Assembly: GCF_006874705.1 (NCBI RefSeq)
Contig: NZ_CP035382.1
Span: 3,100,001 to 3,164,000, forward strand
From: Leclercia adecarboxylata
Lineage (GTDB): Bacteria; Pseudomonadota; Gammaproteobacteria; Enterobacterales; Enterobacteriaceae
Direction of reading: 5' to 3'
Length of the DNA stretch: 64,000 nt
Of the stretch, positions 37,996 to 48,660 are shown piece after piece. The notes beneath the pieces were generated by a model. It ran no database searches. It was not told where the DNA came from and saw only the letters and a program-made list of their open reading frames with translations. Position numbers and translations under genes: made by a program. Each line of letters begins with the position of its first letter. Position 1 is the stretch's first letter.

Positions 37996-39534
37996 TTACT
38001 TACGACGCTGACGAAGGCTCATCAGCACGGCGCCAAAGCCGAACAGCGCGGTCAGGATCCACAGCGGCCAGTTGCCGGTACGAGCGTAAGGCGTCAGCCC
38101 GGTCGTTGGCGTGACCTTTGCAGTCAGCACGTCGCGGGTAAACTGCGGCAGCATGGCCTGAATTTCACCCTGCGGGCCAATCACCGCCGTAATGCCATTG
38201 TTGGTACTGCGCAGCAGCGGACGCGCCAGCTCCAGGGAGCGCATGCGCGCCATCTGGAAGTGCTGCCACGGGCCGATCGACTTACCGAACCAGGCATCGT
38301 TAGAGATGGTCAGGAGATAGTCGGTATTGGGACGGAAATTATCCCGCACCTGCTCACCGAGGATGATCTCGTAGCAAATGGCGGCGGTCAGCAGGAAGCC
38401 GTGGGCGCTCAGCTGAGGCTGAACGTAGGAGCCCCGGCTAAACGAGGACATCGGCAAATCGAAGAACGGCGCCAGCGGACGCAGAATCGACTCCAGCGGC
38501 ACAAACTCACCAAAGGGCACCAGGTGGTTTTTGTTGTAGCGGTTGGTCGACTCGTAGCTGTACGGGTTGTCTTTTCCCAGCGTGATGATGGTGTTGTAGG
38601 TGTCGTAACGGTTTTGCTTGTTCAGACGCGCATCCACAATACCGGTGATCAGGGTGGTGTCACGGGCGCGCAGCAGATCGTCCATCATGGCGAGAAAACG
38701 CTGCTGGTTGATCTCCAGATCCGGGATCGCCGACTCCGGCCAGATAATCAACTGGGATTTACCCATCTCTTTCTGGGTGGCATCCAGATAAATTTTCAGG
38801 GTATTGATCAACTGACCTTCATCCCATTTCAGCGACTGGGGAATATTGCCCTGCACCATCGACACCTGGGTGGCGCGTTCCGGCTCAAGGGTAAACCACT
38901 GGATATAACGCAGTGGGAAAGGCAGGGCAAAGAGGATCAGCGCCGCCGCCAGCGGACGCCAGTTGCGCTGTACCAGCGCCAGTACCAGCAGGCCGCTCAC
39001 CACCATCAGCAGGAAGTTGATCGCCTCGACGCCCATTACCGGCGCCAGCCCTTTCAGCGGTCCGTCGATCTGGCTGTAGCCAAACTGCAGCCAGGGGAAG
39101 CCGGTCAGCACCCAGCCGCGCAGGAATTCGCTGCACTGCCAGACTACCGGGGCGGCAATCGCCACCCGCAGCCAGCTGGTTTTCGGCCACAGGCGCGACA
39201 GAATACCGGCAAACAGACCGGTATAGAGCGAGAGGTACGCCGCCAGCAGCACCACGAGGAAGATATTCACCGGTCCCGGCATGCCGCCAAATTGCGCGAT
39301 ACTGACGTAAACCCAGTTAATACCGGAGCCAAACAGGCCCAGTCCCCAGAAATAGCCAATCGCCGCCGCCTGTACAGGACGTCGGTTCAGGGTCAGCCCC
39401 TGAAGTCCCATCAGGGAGAGCAGGGCCGCAGGCCAGAAGTCATAAGGGGAAAAAGCCAGCGTACCGCTGGCTCCGAGGATCAGCGCCAGCAGCAGACGTA
39501 CGCGCTGGCGTTCAAGCAGTGGGGCAAATGCCAT
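37996..39534 (-). CDS. lnt: apolipoprotein N-acyltransferase Lnt
   Basis: A 512-residue inner-membrane enzyme of the same length as E. coli Lnt. Six N-terminal membrane helices are followed by a periplasmic nitrilase-like domain and a final helix. The catalytic triad is visible as the Glu of [12 protein letters not shown], the Lys before [10 protein letters not shown], and the Cys of [12 protein letters not shown]. It adds the third acyl chain to lipoproteins such as RlpA and LptE encoded nearby. It follows corC by 5 nt. Confidence 0.97.
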   Translation of the reverse strand: MAFAPLLERQRVRLLLALILGASGTLAFSPYDFWPAALLSLMGLQGLTLNRRPVQAAAIGYFWGLGLFGSGINWVYVSIAQFGGMPGPVNIFLVVLLAAYLSLYTGLFAGILSRLWPKTSWLRVAIAAPVVWQCSEFLRGWVLTGFPWLQFGYSQIDGPLKGLAPVMGVEAINFLLMVVSGLLVLALVQRNWRPLAAALILFALPFPLRYIQWFTLEPERATQVSMVQGNIPQSLKWDEGQLINTLKIYLDATQKEMGKSQLIIWPESAIPDLEINQQRFLAMMDDLLRARDTTLITGIVDARLNKQNRYDTYNTIITLGKDNPYSYESTNRYNKNHLVPFGEFVPLESILRPLAPFFDLPMSSFSRGSYVQPQLSAHGFLLTAAICYEIILGEQVRDNFRPNTDYLLTISNDAWFGKSIGPWQHFQMARMRSLELARPLLRSTNNGITAVIGPQGEIQAMLPQFTRDVLTAKVTPTTGLTPYARTGNWPLWILTALFGFGAVLMSLRQRRK

Positions 39535-39539
39535 TTAAA

Positions 39540-40418
39540 TCAATCATCCAGTGTGGGTTGCGGAGCGTCGTCCGGCATTCTTACATGAACCTGAATAATA
39601 CGTCGACTGTCGGCCATCGCGACCTTGAACTGGTAACCGTCTATTTCCACGGTTTCACCGCGTGCCGGAAGATGCCCAAAGGCCTGCATCACCAGCCCGC
39701 CGATGGTATCCACTTCTTCATCGCTGAAGTGGGTGCCAAAGGTGTCATTGAAGTCTTCGATTGGCGCCAGCGCACGCACGGTCCAGGTGTGGCGGCTCAG
39801 CTGACGGAAGTCGATATCCTCTTCTTCGTCATACTCGTCTTCGATTTCACCCACGATCAGTTCAAGAATATCTTCGATGGTGACCAGGCCCGAAACGCCG
39901 CCAAATTCATCGATAACAATCGCCATGTGGTAACGTTGAGAACGAAACTCTTTCAGCATGCGGTCTACCCGCTTGCTTTCCGGAACAACCACCGCCGGAC
40001 GTAACACTTTTTCCATGCTGAAGGCTTCTGACTCGCTGCGCATAAACGGCAGCAGATCTTTGGCCATCAGAATTCCTTCGATGTGATCTTTGTCTTCGCT
40101 GATGACCGGGAAACGCGAGTGGGCAGACTCGATGATGACGTCGAGGCACTCTTCCAGGGTCTGGTTACGTTTCAGGGTGATCATCTGCGAGCGGGGGATC
40201 ATGATATCGCGAACGCGTTGGTCTGCGATGTCCATTACCCCTTCGAGCATTTCGCGCGTATCTTCGTCGATAAGGTCGTTCTGCCCGGAGTCACGGATCA
40301 GCTCCAGAAGTTCGTCACGGTTTTTAGGTTCACCGTGGAACAGCTGGCTCAGGAGGAGGGAGAAAAATCCCTTTTTGCTGGTTGGAGTGTCGCTACTGTG
40401 TGAATTGTCGTCGCTCAT
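39540..40418 (-). CDS. corC: CorC/YbeX, CBS and transporter-associated domain protein
   Basis: A 292-residue cytoplasmic protein with two CBS domains (about residues 70-190, with [10 protein letters not shown] and [20 protein letters not shown]) and a C-terminal CorC_HlyC domain. The family is tied to magnesium and cobalt efflux, and in E. coli recent work links YbeX to ribosome metabolism along with ybeY and ybeZ. It lies in the ybeZ-ybeY-corC-lnt operon. The 103-nt gap to ybeY contains a GCCGTCG/CGACGGC inverted repeat. Confidence 0.95.
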   Translation of the reverse strand: MSDDNSHSSDTPTSKKGFFSLLLSQLFHGEPKNRDELLELIRDSGQNDLIDEDTREMLEGVMDIADQRVRDIMIPRSQMITLKRNQTLEECLDVIIESAHSRFPVISEDKDHIEGILMAKDLLPFMRSESEAFSMEKVLRPAVVVPESKRVDRMLKEFRSQRYHMAIVIDEFGGVSGLVTIEDILELIVGEIEDEYDEEEDIDFRQLSRHTWTVRALAPIEDFNDTFGTHFSDEEVDTIGGLVMQAFGHLPARGETVEIDGYQFKVAMADSRRIIQVHVRMPDDAPQPTLDD

Positions 40419-40521
40419 GGCGTTTGTTAAGGGTTCTCATGTTGATTTAAAACTGCCGTCGCGGACCTGGGTCTGACACGACGGCACATTATGTCAGTCC
40501 GGCGCAAAAGCGCCGAACAGA

Positions 40522-40989
40522 CTACTCTTTCTCGGCAATGTACGGATCCTCATAGCCCAGAGCAAGCATTATCTCTGTCTCGAGGGACTCCATCTCTTCC
40601 GCTTCATCATCTTCAATGTGATCGTAGCCCAGCAGATGCAGGCTGCCGTGCACCACCATGTGCGCCCAGTGGGCCTCGAGCGGCTTCTGCTGCTCCTTCG
40701 CTTCTTGCTCAACCACCTGCCGGCAGATGATCAAATCACCCAGCAGCGGCAGTTCGATGCCCGGCGGCGCTTCAAACGGGAAAGAGAGCACGTTGGTCGG
40801 CTTATCTTTCCCACGATAGGTCAGGTTCAGGTCATGGCTTTCTGCTTCATCCACCAGGCGAATCGTGACTTCTGACTCTTCCTGAAACTGAGGGATGACG
40901 GCATTCAGCCACGCCTGGAACTGGCTCTCTTCCGGCAGGCCGGCGTTATCTTCACAGGCCAGCTGTAAATCGAGGATCACCTGACTCAT
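40522..40989 (-). CDS. ybeY: endoribonuclease YbeY (rRNA maturation factor)
   Basis: A 155-residue zinc metalloprotein of the UPF0054 family, the same length as E. coli. The zinc motif [11 protein letters not shown] is intact. It takes part in 16S rRNA 3'-end processing and ribosome quality control. Its start overlaps the ybeZ stop by four bases (ATGA), pointing to coupled synthesis of two proteins known to interact. Confidence 0.96.
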   Translation of the reverse strand: MSQVILDLQLACEDNAGLPEESQFQAWLNAVIPQFQEESEVTIRLVDEAESHDLNLTYRGKDKPTNVLSFPFEAPPGIELPLLGDLIICRQVVEQEAKEQQKPLEAHWAHMVVHGSLHLLGYDHIEDDEAEEMESLETEIMLALGYEDPYIAEKE

Positions 40990-42032
40990 TTCTGCTCTTG
41001 CTCCTGGGCTTCGCGTTTGCGTTCCGCTGCCTGTTCTGCTTTACGTTTTTGATCTGCTGCTTCCCACGCTTCATATGCCGTGACGATGCGGGCAACCACC
41101 GGGTGGCGCACCACGTCTTCGCTGTGGAAGAAGTTAAAGCTGATTTCGTCCACTTCGGACAATACTTCAATGGCGTGACGCAGACCTGATTTGGTGCTGC
41201 GCGGCAGGTCGACCTGGGTGATATCCCCGGTGATCACCGCTTTGGAGTTAAAACCAATACGGGTCAGGAACATCTTCATCTGTTCGATGGTGGTGTTCTG
41301 GCTCTCATCCAGAATGATGAACGCATCGTTCAGGGTACGACCGCGCATATAGGCCAGCGGAGCCACTTCGATGACGTTACGTTCAATCAGTTTTTCGACC
41401 TTCTCGAAGCCGAGCATCTCAAACAGCGCATCGTACAGCGGGCGCAGGTAAGGATCGACCTTCTGGCTCAGGTCGCCAGGCAGGAAGCCCAGCTTCTCGC
41501 CCGCTTCAACGGCCGGACGGGTGAGCAGAATACGGCGGATCTCCTGGCGCTCCAGGGCATCCACGGCGGCCGCCACCGCAAGGTAGGTTTTACCGGTACC
41601 CGCCGGGCCGACGCCAAAGGTGATGTCATGATCGAGAATATTGGCGATGTACTGCGCCTGGTTTGGCGTGCGCGGCTTAATGACGCCACGCTTGGTCTGG
41701 ATATGGATAGCTTTGCCGAAGTCCGGCACGCTCTCCGCGCTCTGCTCCAGCACCCGCGTTTCTTTGATCGCCAGATGGATCTGTTCCGGCTCAATATCCT
41801 GAATTTCACCGCGCATCGGGGCGGTATCAACGTACAGGCTACGGAGGATATCCGCAGCGGCATTGACGCAAATTGCGCGTCCGGTGAGTTTGAACTGGTT
41901 ATCGCGACGATTAATCTCGATACCCAGACGTCGCTCCAGTTGTTTGATGTTGTCATCAAACGGCCCGCACAGGCTCAGCAGGCGAGCGTTGTCTGCTGGC
42001 TCAAGGGTAATTTCACGTGTATCTATATTCAA
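40986..42032 (-). CDS. ybeZ: PhoH-like NTPase YbeZ
   Basis: A 348-residue PhoH-family ATPase. The Walker A motif GPAGTGKT and Walker B IILDES are visible, with a basic and Gln-rich tail. It partners YbeY in RNA metabolism and is a heat-shock gene in E. coli. Translation starts at TTG (42032) after AAGAGGA, giving [11 protein letters not shown] as in E. coli. A longer frame up to 42236 is rejected as it has no homology and no ribosome-binding site. Confidence 0.95.
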   Translation of the reverse strand: MNIDTREITLEPADNARLLSLCGPFDDNIKQLERRLGIEINRRDNQFKLTGRAICVNAAADILRSLYVDTAPMRGEIQDIEPEQIHLAIKETRVLEQSAESVPDFGKAIHIQTKRGVIKPRTPNQAQYIANILDHDITFGVGPAGTGKTYLAVAAAVDALERQEIRRILLTRPAVEAGEKLGFLPGDLSQKVDPYLRPLYDALFEMLGFEKVEKLIERNVIEVAPLAYMRGRTLNDAFIILDESQNTTIEQMKMFLTRIGFNSKAVITGDITQVDLPRSTKSGLRHAIEVLSEVDEISFNFFHSEDVVRHPVVARIVTAYEAWEAADQKRKAEQAAERKREAQEQEQK

Positions 42033-42183
42033 ACCGTTCCTCTTAATGTCCTGGATGCCATAAGGCAGTGGGTCTGTCTTAAGAAAGTATTCACGCCACA
42101 GAATAAAGGCGCAAGCATTGCGAAGGATATGGGGGAGAGAAGAGGGGAAAACAAGGCCTGCCAGAAATGACAGGCCAGAGGGA

Positions 42184-43614
42184 TTATGGCTGATATACGC
42201 CGACACCCAGATCGCTTTCTTTACGGGTACGGGCAATCACCGACTCCGGAGATTCGACGACGCGCAGGCCCATTTCATCTTCGGTGCGCACCAGTTTTCC
42301 ACGCAGGGAGTTGGTCAACACCTCAAGAATTTCAATATCAACGAACTTGCCCACCAGGTCCGGCGTACCTTCGAAGTTCACCACGCGGTTGTTCTCCGTT
42401 CGGCCAGAGAGCTGCATGATGCTCTTACGTGAAGTGCCTTCCACCAGCACGCGCTGCACGGTGCCAAGCATCCGACGGCTCCAGGCGTTAGCCTGCTGGT
42501 TGATGCGATCCTGCAGAATATACAGACGCTGCTTTTTCACCTCATCCGGCACATCGTCCACCATATCGGCAGCAGGCGTACCCGGACGGGCCGAGAAGAT
42601 GAAGCTGTAGCTCACATCGAAGTTCACATCACCAATAACCTTCATGGTGCGTTCAAAATCGTCGTCCGTTTCACCCGGGAAGCCGACGATAAAGTCAGAG
42701 CTGATCTGAATGTCCGGGCGCGCTTCACGCAGCTTGCGGATAATCGCCTTATATTCCAGCGCGGTGTGGGTGCGGCCCATCAGGTTCAGCACGCGGTCAG
42801 AGCCACATTGGATCGGCAGGTGCAGGAAGCTCACCAGCTCCGGCGTATCCCGGTAGACATCAATGATGTCATCGGTGAATTCAATCGGGTGGCTGGTGGT
42901 GAAGCGAATGCGGTCGATGCCGTCAATGGCCGCCACCAGACGCAGCAGTTCGGCAAAGGAGCCGGTGCTGCCGTCATAGTTCTCGCCGCGCCAGGCGTTT
43001 ACGTTCTGGCCGAGCAGGTTCACTTCACGTACGCCCTGCGCCGCGAGCTGAGCAATTTCAAAGAGAATGTCGTCGCAAGGGCGGCTGACTTCCTCACCGC
43101 GGGTGTAAGGCACCACGCAGTAGGTACAGTATTTGTTGCAGCCTTCCATAATGGAGACGAAGGCGGTTGGGCCATCCGCACGTGGTTCCGGCAGACGGTC
43201 AAATTTTTCGATTTCCGGGAAGCTGACGTCGATGATCGCTTTGCGCTGGCCGGTTCCGCGCACGGAGTTGATCATCTCCGGCAGACGGTGCAGGGTCTGC
43301 GGGCCAAAAATAATATCGACGTAGTGGGCGCGCTGGCGGATCAGCTTGCCTTCCTGCGAGGCGACACAGCCGCCGACGCCGATGATCACGTCTGGTCTTT
43401 TTTGTTTGATCAGCTTCCAGCGACCTAACTGATGAAAGACTTTCTCCTGCGCCTTCTCACGGATCGAGCAGGTGTTCAGCAGCAACACGTCTGCCTCTTC
43501 CGCCACGTCGGTGAGTTGATACCCATGGGTGGCATCCAGCAGATCGGCCATCTTTGATGAATCGTACTCGTTCATCTGACAGCCCCAGGTTTTTATATGG
43601 AGTTTTTTTGTCAT
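42184..43614 (-). CDS. miaB: tRNA-2-methylthio-N6-dimethylallyladenosine synthase MiaB
   Basis: A 476-residue methylthiotransferase (474 in E. coli). It has the N-terminal UPF0004 domain with three cluster cysteines ([24 protein letters not shown]), the radical-SAM motif GCNKYCTYC and a C-terminal TRAM domain. It thiomethylates i6A37 in tRNAs, including some that read codons starting with U. The frame stays open upstream to 44388 across ubiF on the other strand, but homology begins at the ATG at 43614. Confidence 0.97.
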   Translation of the reverse strand: MTKKLHIKTWGCQMNEYDSSKMADLLDATHGYQLTDVAEEADVLLLNTCSIREKAQEKVFHQLGRWKLIKQKRPDVIIGVGGCVASQEGKLIRQRAHYVDIIFGPQTLHRLPEMINSVRGTGQRKAIIDVSFPEIEKFDRLPEPRADGPTAFVSIMEGCNKYCTYCVVPYTRGEEVSRPCDDILFEIAQLAAQGVREVNLLGQNVNAWRGENYDGSTGSFAELLRLVAAIDGIDRIRFTTSHPIEFTDDIIDVYRDTPELVSFLHLPIQCGSDRVLNLMGRTHTALEYKAIIRKLREARPDIQISSDFIVGFPGETDDDFERTMKVIGDVNFDVSYSFIFSARPGTPAADMVDDVPDEVKKQRLYILQDRINQQANAWSRRMLGTVQRVLVEGTSRKSIMQLSGRTENNRVVNFEGTPDLVGKFVDIEILEVLTNSLRGKLVRTEDEMGLRVVESPESVIARTRKESDLGVGVYQP

Positions 43615-43749
43615 CGACTTGCTCGTGCTCAGGATTGCAGGGCGCGTATTGTAATGCTTTGGTGCGGTTGTGACCAGTATGAAGGTTCCCGGACTCAGGG
43701 CGAAAAAATCCGGTAAACTTAAGGGATTCTCAAATAAGGACAAATGACC

Positions 43750-44925
43750 ATGACTATCCAACAAACCGGGATCGCCGTTGTCGGCGGCGGTATGGTCGGC
43801 GGGGCGCTGGCGCTGGGGCTGGCGCAACAGGGTTTCGACGTAACGGTTATCGAACAGGCGCCGCCGCCTGCCTTTGACGCTTCTCAGCAGCCTGATGTTC
43901 GCATCTCCGCTATCAGCGCCGCGTCGGTCGATCTGCTTCGCGGGCTGGACGTGTGGGACGCGATCCTGGCGATGCGCGCGCACCCGTATCGCCGCCTGGA
44001 GACCTGGGAGTGGGAAAATGCCCATGTGGTTTTTGACGCCGCGGAGCTCAAACTCCCCCTGCTGGGGTATATGGTTGAAAATACCGTTCTGCAGCAGGCG
44101 CTCTGGCAGGCGCTGGAGGCGCATCCCAGGGTCACGCTGCGCGTCCCCGCGTCGGTGAAGCATCTGCATCGCCACAACGATCAACATCTGATTGAGCTGG
44201 ATAGCGGTGAGCAGCTGGCGGTAAAACTGCTGGTGGGCGCCGACGGGGCTAATTCCCGGGTGCGGGAGCTGGCGGGGATCGGCATTCACGCCTGGCAATA
44301 CCAACAATCCTGCATGCTGATTACCGTCGCCTGTGAGAACGAGCCGGGCGACAGCACCTGGCAGCACTTTACCCCGAACGGTCCGCACGCCTTTTTACCG
44401 CTGTTCGATCGCTGGGCCTCCCTGGTGTGGTACGACACCCCTGCACGTATTCGCCAGCTACAGGGGCTGTCGATGGAACAGTTGCAGCGCGAAATCGCTT
44501 ACCATTTCCCGGCACGGCTGGGTAAGGTAACGCCCGTCGCCGCGGGGGCCTTCCCGTTGACGCGTCGTCACGCCCTGCAGTACGCGCAGGAAGGGCTGGC
44601 GCTGGTCGGCGATGCTGCGCACACCATTCATCCGCTGGCGGGGCAGGGCGTTAACCTCGGCTATCGTGACGTCGACGCGCTGATAGATGTACTCACCAAT
44701 GCCCGCAACCACGGCGAAGCCTGGGCCAGCCATCAGGTGCTTAAGCGGTATCAGACCCGACGGATGGCGGACAACTTCATTATGCAGTCCGGAATGGATC
44801 TGTTTTACGCCGGGTTCAGCAACGATCTGGGACCGCTGCGCGTCCTGCGTAATGTGGGGTTGATGGCGGCGCAGCGCGCGGGCGGACTGAAACGTCAGGC
44901 GCTGAAATACGCCTTAGGGCTTTAA
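43750..44925 (+). CDS. ubiF: 3-demethoxyubiquinol 3-hydroxylase UbiF
   Basis: A 391-residue FAD monooxygenase of ubiquinone synthesis. The N-terminal [13 protein letters not shown] dinucleotide motif, the central DG motif ([11 protein letters not shown]) and [21 protein letters not shown] are all conserved. Two in-frame ATGs, 43744 and 43750, follow AAGGA. The second has a 9-nt spacer and gives the E. coli length, while the first has only 3 nt. The gene is divergent from miaB and precedes the tRNA operon, which is on the other strand. Confidence 0.95.
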   Translation: MTIQQTGIAVVGGGMVGGALALGLAQQGFDVTVIEQAPPPAFDASQQPDVRISAISAASVDLLRGLDVWDAILAMRAHPYRRLETWEWENAHVVFDAAELKLPLLGYMVENTVLQQALWQALEAHPRVTLRVPASVKHLHRHNDQHLIELDSGEQLAVKLLVGADGANSRVRELAGIGIHAWQYQQSCMLITVACENEPGDSTWQHFTPNGPHAFLPLFDRWASLVWYDTPARIRQLQGLSMEQLQREIAYHFPARLGKVTPVAAGAFPLTRRHALQYAQEGLALVGDAAHTIHPLAGQGVNLGYRDVDALIDVLTNARNHGEAWASHQVLKRYQTRRMADNFIMQSGMDLFYAGFSNDLGPLRVLRNVGLMAAQRAGGLKRQALKYALGL

Positions 44926-44932
44926 AACTCTT

Positions 44933-44966
44933 GTAGGCCGGGTAAGGCGAAGCCGCCACCCGGCAT
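44933..44966. repeat. REP palindrome after ubiF
   Basis: GCCGGGTAAGGCGAAGCCGC and the following CACCCGGC make a single REP hairpin, identical over about 32 bp to the unit at 37949-37980. Confidence 0.85.
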
Positions 44967-44990
44967 GACTTTTAGAAACGCAGAAAAGCA

Positions 44991-45014
44991 AAAAGCTCGC
45001 CGAAGCGAGCTTTT
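44991..45014 (-). terminator. terminator of the tRNA operon
   Basis: On the minus strand AAAAGCTCGC, a 4-nt loop (TTCG) and GCGAGCTTTT form a strong stem-loop a few nucleotides past the last tRNA. Confidence 0.85.
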
Positions 45015-45020
45015 TTAGTG

Positions 45021-45095
45021 TGGCTGGGGTGCAGGGATTCGAACCCCGGAATGCTGGTATCAGAAACCAGTGCCTTACCGCTTGGCGACACCCCA
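45021..45095 (-). tRNA. glnX: tRNA-Gln (CUG)
   Basis: 75 nt with encoded CCA. The anticodon loop TTCTGAT gives anticodon CTG. The acceptor stem TGGGGTG/CACCCCA and T-stem with a G-U pair differ from the next copy in compensated positions. Last gene of the tRNA operon. Confidence 0.95.
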
Positions 45096-45133
45096 ATGGC
45101 GTTAAACAATAAACATCTAACGACTTTTTAAAT

Positions 45134-45208
45134 TGGCTGGGGTACGAGGATTCGAACCTCGGAATGCTGGTATCAGAAACCAGAGCCTTACCGCTTGGCG
45201 ATACCCCA
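45134..45208 (-). tRNA. glnV: tRNA-Gln (CUG)
   Basis: 75 nt with encoded CCA and anticodon CTG. It is the second CUG-reading glutamine tRNA of the array, matching glnV in the E. coli order. Confidence 0.95.
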
Positions 45209-45251
45209 ACAATTTTTTTAGTTTACCGACAGAATCGATAAATCACTAATA

Positions 45252-45328
45252 TGGTGGCTACGACGGGATTCGAACCTGTGACCCCATCATTATGAGTGAT
45301 GTGCTCTAACCAACTGAGCTACGTAGCC
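45252..45328 (-). tRNA. metU: elongator tRNA-Met (CAU)
   Basis: 77 nt with encoded CCA, anticodon loop CTCATAA and the elongator-type acceptor GGCTACG. The sequence equals that of the first tRNA of the operon at 45645-45721. Confidence 0.95.
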
Positions 45329-45345
45329 AGTACTGCTTTCTTCGA

Positions 45346-45420
45346 TGGCTGGGGTACCTGGATTCGAACCAGGGAATGCCGGTATCAAAAACCGGTGCCT
45401 TACCGCTTGGCGATACCCCA
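45346..45420 (-). tRNA. glnW: tRNA-Gln (UUG)
   Basis: 75 nt with encoded CCA. The anticodon loop TTTTGAT gives TTG. It is identical to the neighbouring copy at 45454-45528. Confidence 0.95.
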
Positions 45421-45453
45421 ATAACCGCGGAGAACCGCAAAATCGAAGAAATA

Positions 45454-45528
45454 TGGCTGGGGTACCTGGATTCGAACCAGGGAATGCCGGTATCAAAAAC
45501 CGGTGCCTTACCGCTTGGCGATACCCCA
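45454..45528 (-). tRNA. glnU: tRNA-Gln (UUG)
   Basis: 75 nt with encoded CCA and anticodon TTG, the second of an identical pair. Confidence 0.95.
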
Positions 45529-45551
45529 TCCGTGCAACGCTTTTATGGGAA

Positions 45552-45636
45552 TGGTGCGGGAGGCGAGACTTGAACTCGCACACCTTGCGGCGCCAGAACC
45601 TAAATCTGGTGCGTCTACCAATTTCGCCACTCCCGC
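45552..45636 (-). tRNA. leuW: tRNA-Leu (UAG)
   Basis: 85 nt class II tRNA with a long variable arm and encoded CCA. The anticodon loop ATTTAGG gives TAG. Confidence 0.95.
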
Positions 45637-45644
45637 AAAAAAGA

Positions 45645-45721
45645 TGGTGGCTACGACGGGATTCGAACCTGTGACCCCATCATTATGAGTGATGTGCTCT
45701 AACCAACTGAGCTACGTAGCC
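45645..45721 (-). tRNA. metT: elongator tRNA-Met (CAU)
   Basis: 77 nt with encoded CCA and anticodon CAT. It is the first gene of the seven-tRNA operon, just downstream of the promoter at 45761-45789. Confidence 0.95.
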
Positions 45722-45760
45722 ATCTTTTTTTCGCGTTACCTTATCGGCGTTGCGGGGCGC

Positions 45761-45789
45761 ATTATGCGTATAGACCCTTGCAGCGTCAA
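45761..45789 (-). promoter_or_regulatory. sigma-70 promoter of the tRNA operon with GC-rich discriminator
   Basis: On the minus strand TTGACG (45789-45784) and CATAAT (45766-45761) are separated by exactly 17 bp. The GCGCCCCGC stretch after the -10 is the discriminator typical of stringently controlled stable-RNA promoters. Confidence 0.8.
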
Positions 45790-45904
45790 CACCTTTTTCA
45801 TCGAAAATGTCTGGAATGTGACTGTTTGGTTAGGTTGCGAACAGCGTGGCCGAATATTCGGCAATTATTGGTTATTAATCGATTTTGTCCAGCATAACGC
45901 GAGG

Positions 45905-45930
45905 CAAAAAAAGAGGCCCCGAAGGGCCTC
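45905..45930 (-). terminator. terminator of asnB
   Basis: On the minus strand GAGGCCC, a TTCG loop and GGGCCTC are followed by a run of T, 18 nt past the asnB stop. Confidence 0.9.
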
Positions 45931-45947
45931 ATGGCAAATTTTATTGC

Positions 45948-47612
45948 TTATTTATACGCAGACTGGTGCACGCCTACGGCACGGCCTGACGGATCGTTCA
46001 TGGTTTTAAACGCTTCATCCCACTCAATGGCTTTCGCAGAGGAGCAGGCGACGGAAGGGCCGCCCGGGACACACTCTGCTGCGCTTGGCAGCGGGAACAG
46101 CTCTTCGAAGATCTCACGGTACAGATAGGCTTCTTTTGAACCCGGCGTGTTGTACGGGAAGCGGAAGCTGGCGGTTTCCAGTTGTTGATCGGAAACTTGC
46201 TTCGCGGCCACCTCTTTCAGGGTATCGATCCAGCTGTAACCTACGCCGTCAGAGAATTGCTCTTTCTGACGCCAGGCCACGCTTGCCGGCAGGTAAGATT
46301 CAAAACATTCGCGCAGGATATGTTTTTCCATCTTGCCGTTGCCGCACATCTTATCCTGCGGGTTGATACGCATGGCCACGTCGAGGAATTTCTTATCCAG
46401 GAACGGCACGCGTGCTTCCACGCCCCAGGCAGACATCGCTTTGTTGGCGCGGGCGCAGTCAAACATGTGCAGCGCCTGCAGCTTACGTACCGTCTCTTCG
46501 TGCAGTTCTTTGGCGTCTGGCGCTTTATGGAAGTACAGGTAACCGCCGAACACTTCGTCAGACCCTTCGCCGGACAGCACCATTTTGATGCCCATAGCTT
46601 TGATTTTACGCGACATCAGGTACATCGGCGTGGAGGCGCGGATGGTGGTCACGTCATAGGTTTCAATGTGATAGATAACGTCACGGATCGCATCCAGCCC
46701 TTCCTGCACCGTAAAGTGAATTTCATGGTGTACGGTGCCGAGATGATTAGCCACTTCCTGTGCGGCTTTCAGATCCGGAGATCCTTCCAGACCAACGGCG
46801 AAGGAGTGCAGCTGCGGCCACCAGGCTTCGGAGCGCTCCTGATCCTCCACGCGGCGGGCGGCGTATTTTTTGGTGATAGCCGAAATCACAGAGGAGTCCA
46901 GACCGCCGGAGAGCAGCACGCCATAAGGCACGTCTGACATCAGGTGGCTTTTTACCGCCTCTTCCAGCGCCTGGGTCAGCTCCACTTTGTCGGTAACGTT
47001 GTCTTTAACGGCATCGTAATCGAACCAGTCGCGCTGATAGTAAGAACGGATCTCGCCATCTTTACTCCACAGGAAACTGCCTGCCGGGAACTCTTTAATG
47101 GTGCGGCACACCGGCACCAGGGCTTTCATCTCTGATGCCACATAGAAGTTGCCGAATTCGTCGTGACCCATGTACAGCGGGATGATCCCGATGTGGTCGC
47201 GGCCAATCAGATACGCATCTTTTTCGCTGTCGTACAGGGCGAAGGCGAACATCCCCTGCAGCTCGTCGAGGAATTCCGGGCCTTTCTCCTGATACAGCGC
47301 CAGGATCACTTCACAGTCAGAACCGGTCTGGAAGGCATAGCGATCGCCGTACTCCGCACGCAGCGCCTGGTGGTTGTAGATCTCACCGTTGACCGCCAGG
47401 GCATGGGTTTTTTTCTCGTTATATAACGGCTGAGCACCGGCGTTAACGTCGACAATCGACAGACGTTCATGGGCCAGAATCGCTTTATCGCTGGCGTAGA
47501 CACCGGACCAGTCCGGGCCGCGATGGCGCATCAGACGGGACAATTCCAGTGCTTTTTTACGCAGTTCGCCTGCGTCAGTTTTAATATCCAGTACGCCGAA
47601 AATTGAACACAT
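45948..47612 (-). CDS. asnB: asparagine synthetase B (glutamine-hydrolysing)
   Basis: A 554-residue enzyme of the same length as E. coli AsnB. The N-terminal glutaminase uses the Cys exposed after removal of Met (MCSIFG). The C-terminal synthetase has the pyrophosphate loop SGGLDSSVIS and the SGEGSDEVFGGYLY segment. It makes asparagine from aspartate, glutamine and ATP. A frame extending upstream to 47726 has no homology. In K-12 asnB also lies between the tRNA array and nagD. Confidence 0.97.
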   Translation of the reverse strand: MCSIFGVLDIKTDAGELRKKALELSRLMRHRGPDWSGVYASDKAILAHERLSIVDVNAGAQPLYNEKKTHALAVNGEIYNHQALRAEYGDRYAFQTGSDCEVILALYQEKGPEFLDELQGMFAFALYDSEKDAYLIGRDHIGIIPLYMGHDEFGNFYVASEMKALVPVCRTIKEFPAGSFLWSKDGEIRSYYQRDWFDYDAVKDNVTDKVELTQALEEAVKSHLMSDVPYGVLLSGGLDSSVISAITKKYAARRVEDQERSEAWWPQLHSFAVGLEGSPDLKAAQEVANHLGTVHHEIHFTVQEGLDAIRDVIYHIETYDVTTIRASTPMYLMSRKIKAMGIKMVLSGEGSDEVFGGYLYFHKAPDAKELHEETVRKLQALHMFDCARANKAMSAWGVEARVPFLDKKFLDVAMRINPQDKMCGNGKMEKHILRECFESYLPASVAWRQKEQFSDGVGYSWIDTLKEVAAKQVSDQQLETASFRFPYNTPGSKEAYLYREIFEELFPLPSAAECVPGGPSVACSSAKAIEWDEAFKTMNDPSGRAVGVHQSAYK

Positions 47613-47831
47613 AACCTTCTCCATTAACCCTGTTGCAGTGTGATGTTGCTTGCTTATGAAAATGCCGCAAAAGGGGAGGAGCGGCAAGCGTTTTGCCGGG
47701 TAAAAGAGAAAAAGTGCAATGGTCATTGCTGAATGTTGAAAAAAGCGTATGACTTGAGCTGGTTTATTGAAGATTATTCAATGAATGACGGTTTTGTTTA
47801 GATGTGACTCTGTTTTTACTGCGACAAAATG

Positions 47832-47858
47832 AAAAAACCACGTCCGGTGACGTGGTTT
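47832..47858 (-). terminator. terminator of the nagBACD operon
   Basis: On the minus strand AAACCACGTC, a 4-nt loop and GACGTGGTTT are followed by TTTT, directly after nagD. Confidence 0.9.
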
Positions 47859-47862
47859 CAGA

Positions 47863-48615
47863 TTACAGCACATCAATTTCCGCGACCGAGGGGTAAATCC
47901 AGCTCGGCCGGAACGGCATCGAATCAATATCATCGAGGGTCGATACCCCTGACAGCACCAGAATGGTCTCCAGCCCGGCCTGGAAACCTGCCAGAATATC
48001 GGTGCGCAGGTTGTCACCCACAATCACCGTATCTTCCGAGTGGGCCTGCATTTTGTTGAGCGCCGCGCGAATGATCCACGGGCTTGGCTTACCGACATAA
48101 AAGGGCGTACGGCCGGAGATCTTCTCAATACCGGCACAGAGCGCGCCACAGGCCGGGTAGAAGCCGCGGCCGTGGGTATCCGGGTTGGTGGCGATAAATC
48201 GGGCACCGTTGGCGACGAAGAAGGCTGCCTTATGCATCATCTCCCAGTTATAGGAGCGTGTCTCGCCGACGATCACGAAATCGGGATTCACATCGGTGAT
48301 GGTGAAGCCTGCTTTGTATAGCTCATGGATCAGCGCGCCTTCGCCCACTACATAGGCTTTTTTACCTTCCTGACGCTTCAGAAAATCTGCGGTGGCCATC
48401 GCCGAGGTGTAAAACACGCTGTCGGGCACGTCGACACCGGCAGTAGCGAAGCGGTTCGCCAGATCCTGTCCGGTCTGCGACGGGAAGTTGGTGAGCAGAA
48501 CCAGCGGCATGCCTTTTTCCATGATGCGGTTAAGAAATTCTGCTGCGCCCGGCACGGCAACGTTGTCGTGCATCAGCACGCCGTCGATATCACAAATAAC
48601 ATTCTTAATGGTCAT
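47863..48615 (-). CDS. nagD: ribonucleotide monophosphatase NagD (HAD family)
   Basis: A 250-residue HAD-superfamily phosphatase, the same length as E. coli NagD. Motif I is DIDGVL (nucleophile and acid Asp), motif II LLTNFPSQ, and motif IV VGDNLRTDI. It prefers UMP and GMP in vitro. Its role in amino-sugar use is unclear even though it ends the nag operon. The ATG at 48615 matches E. coli, 45 nt after nagC. Confidence 0.96.
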   Translation of the reverse strand: MTIKNVICDIDGVLMHDNVAVPGAAEFLNRIMEKGMPLVLLTNFPSQTGQDLANRFATAGVDVPDSVFYTSAMATADFLKRQEGKKAYVVGEGALIHELYKAGFTITDVNPDFVIVGETRSYNWEMMHKAAFFVANGARFIATNPDTHGRGFYPACGALCAGIEKISGRTPFYVGKPSPWIIRAALNKMQAHSEDTVIVGDNLRTDILAGFQAGLETILVLSGVSTLDDIDSMPFRPSWIYPSVAEIDVL

Positions 48616-48660
48616 GGACTTCCCGACATCAAAAAAAGAAGGCGTCACTATAAAACGCTG

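Noticed and set aside
37993..39588. 531-codon + strand open frame
   Set aside because: It is a shadow of lnt on the opposite strand with an arginine/glutamine-rich, non-protein-like composition.
43615..44388. N-terminal extension of miaB across ubiF
   Set aside because: Homology to MiaB begins at 43614, and the extension is antisense to ubiF.
45021..45721. Regularly repeated near-identical blocks that resemble a CRISPR array
   Set aside because: The repeats fold as complete tRNAs with CCA ends and known anticodons.
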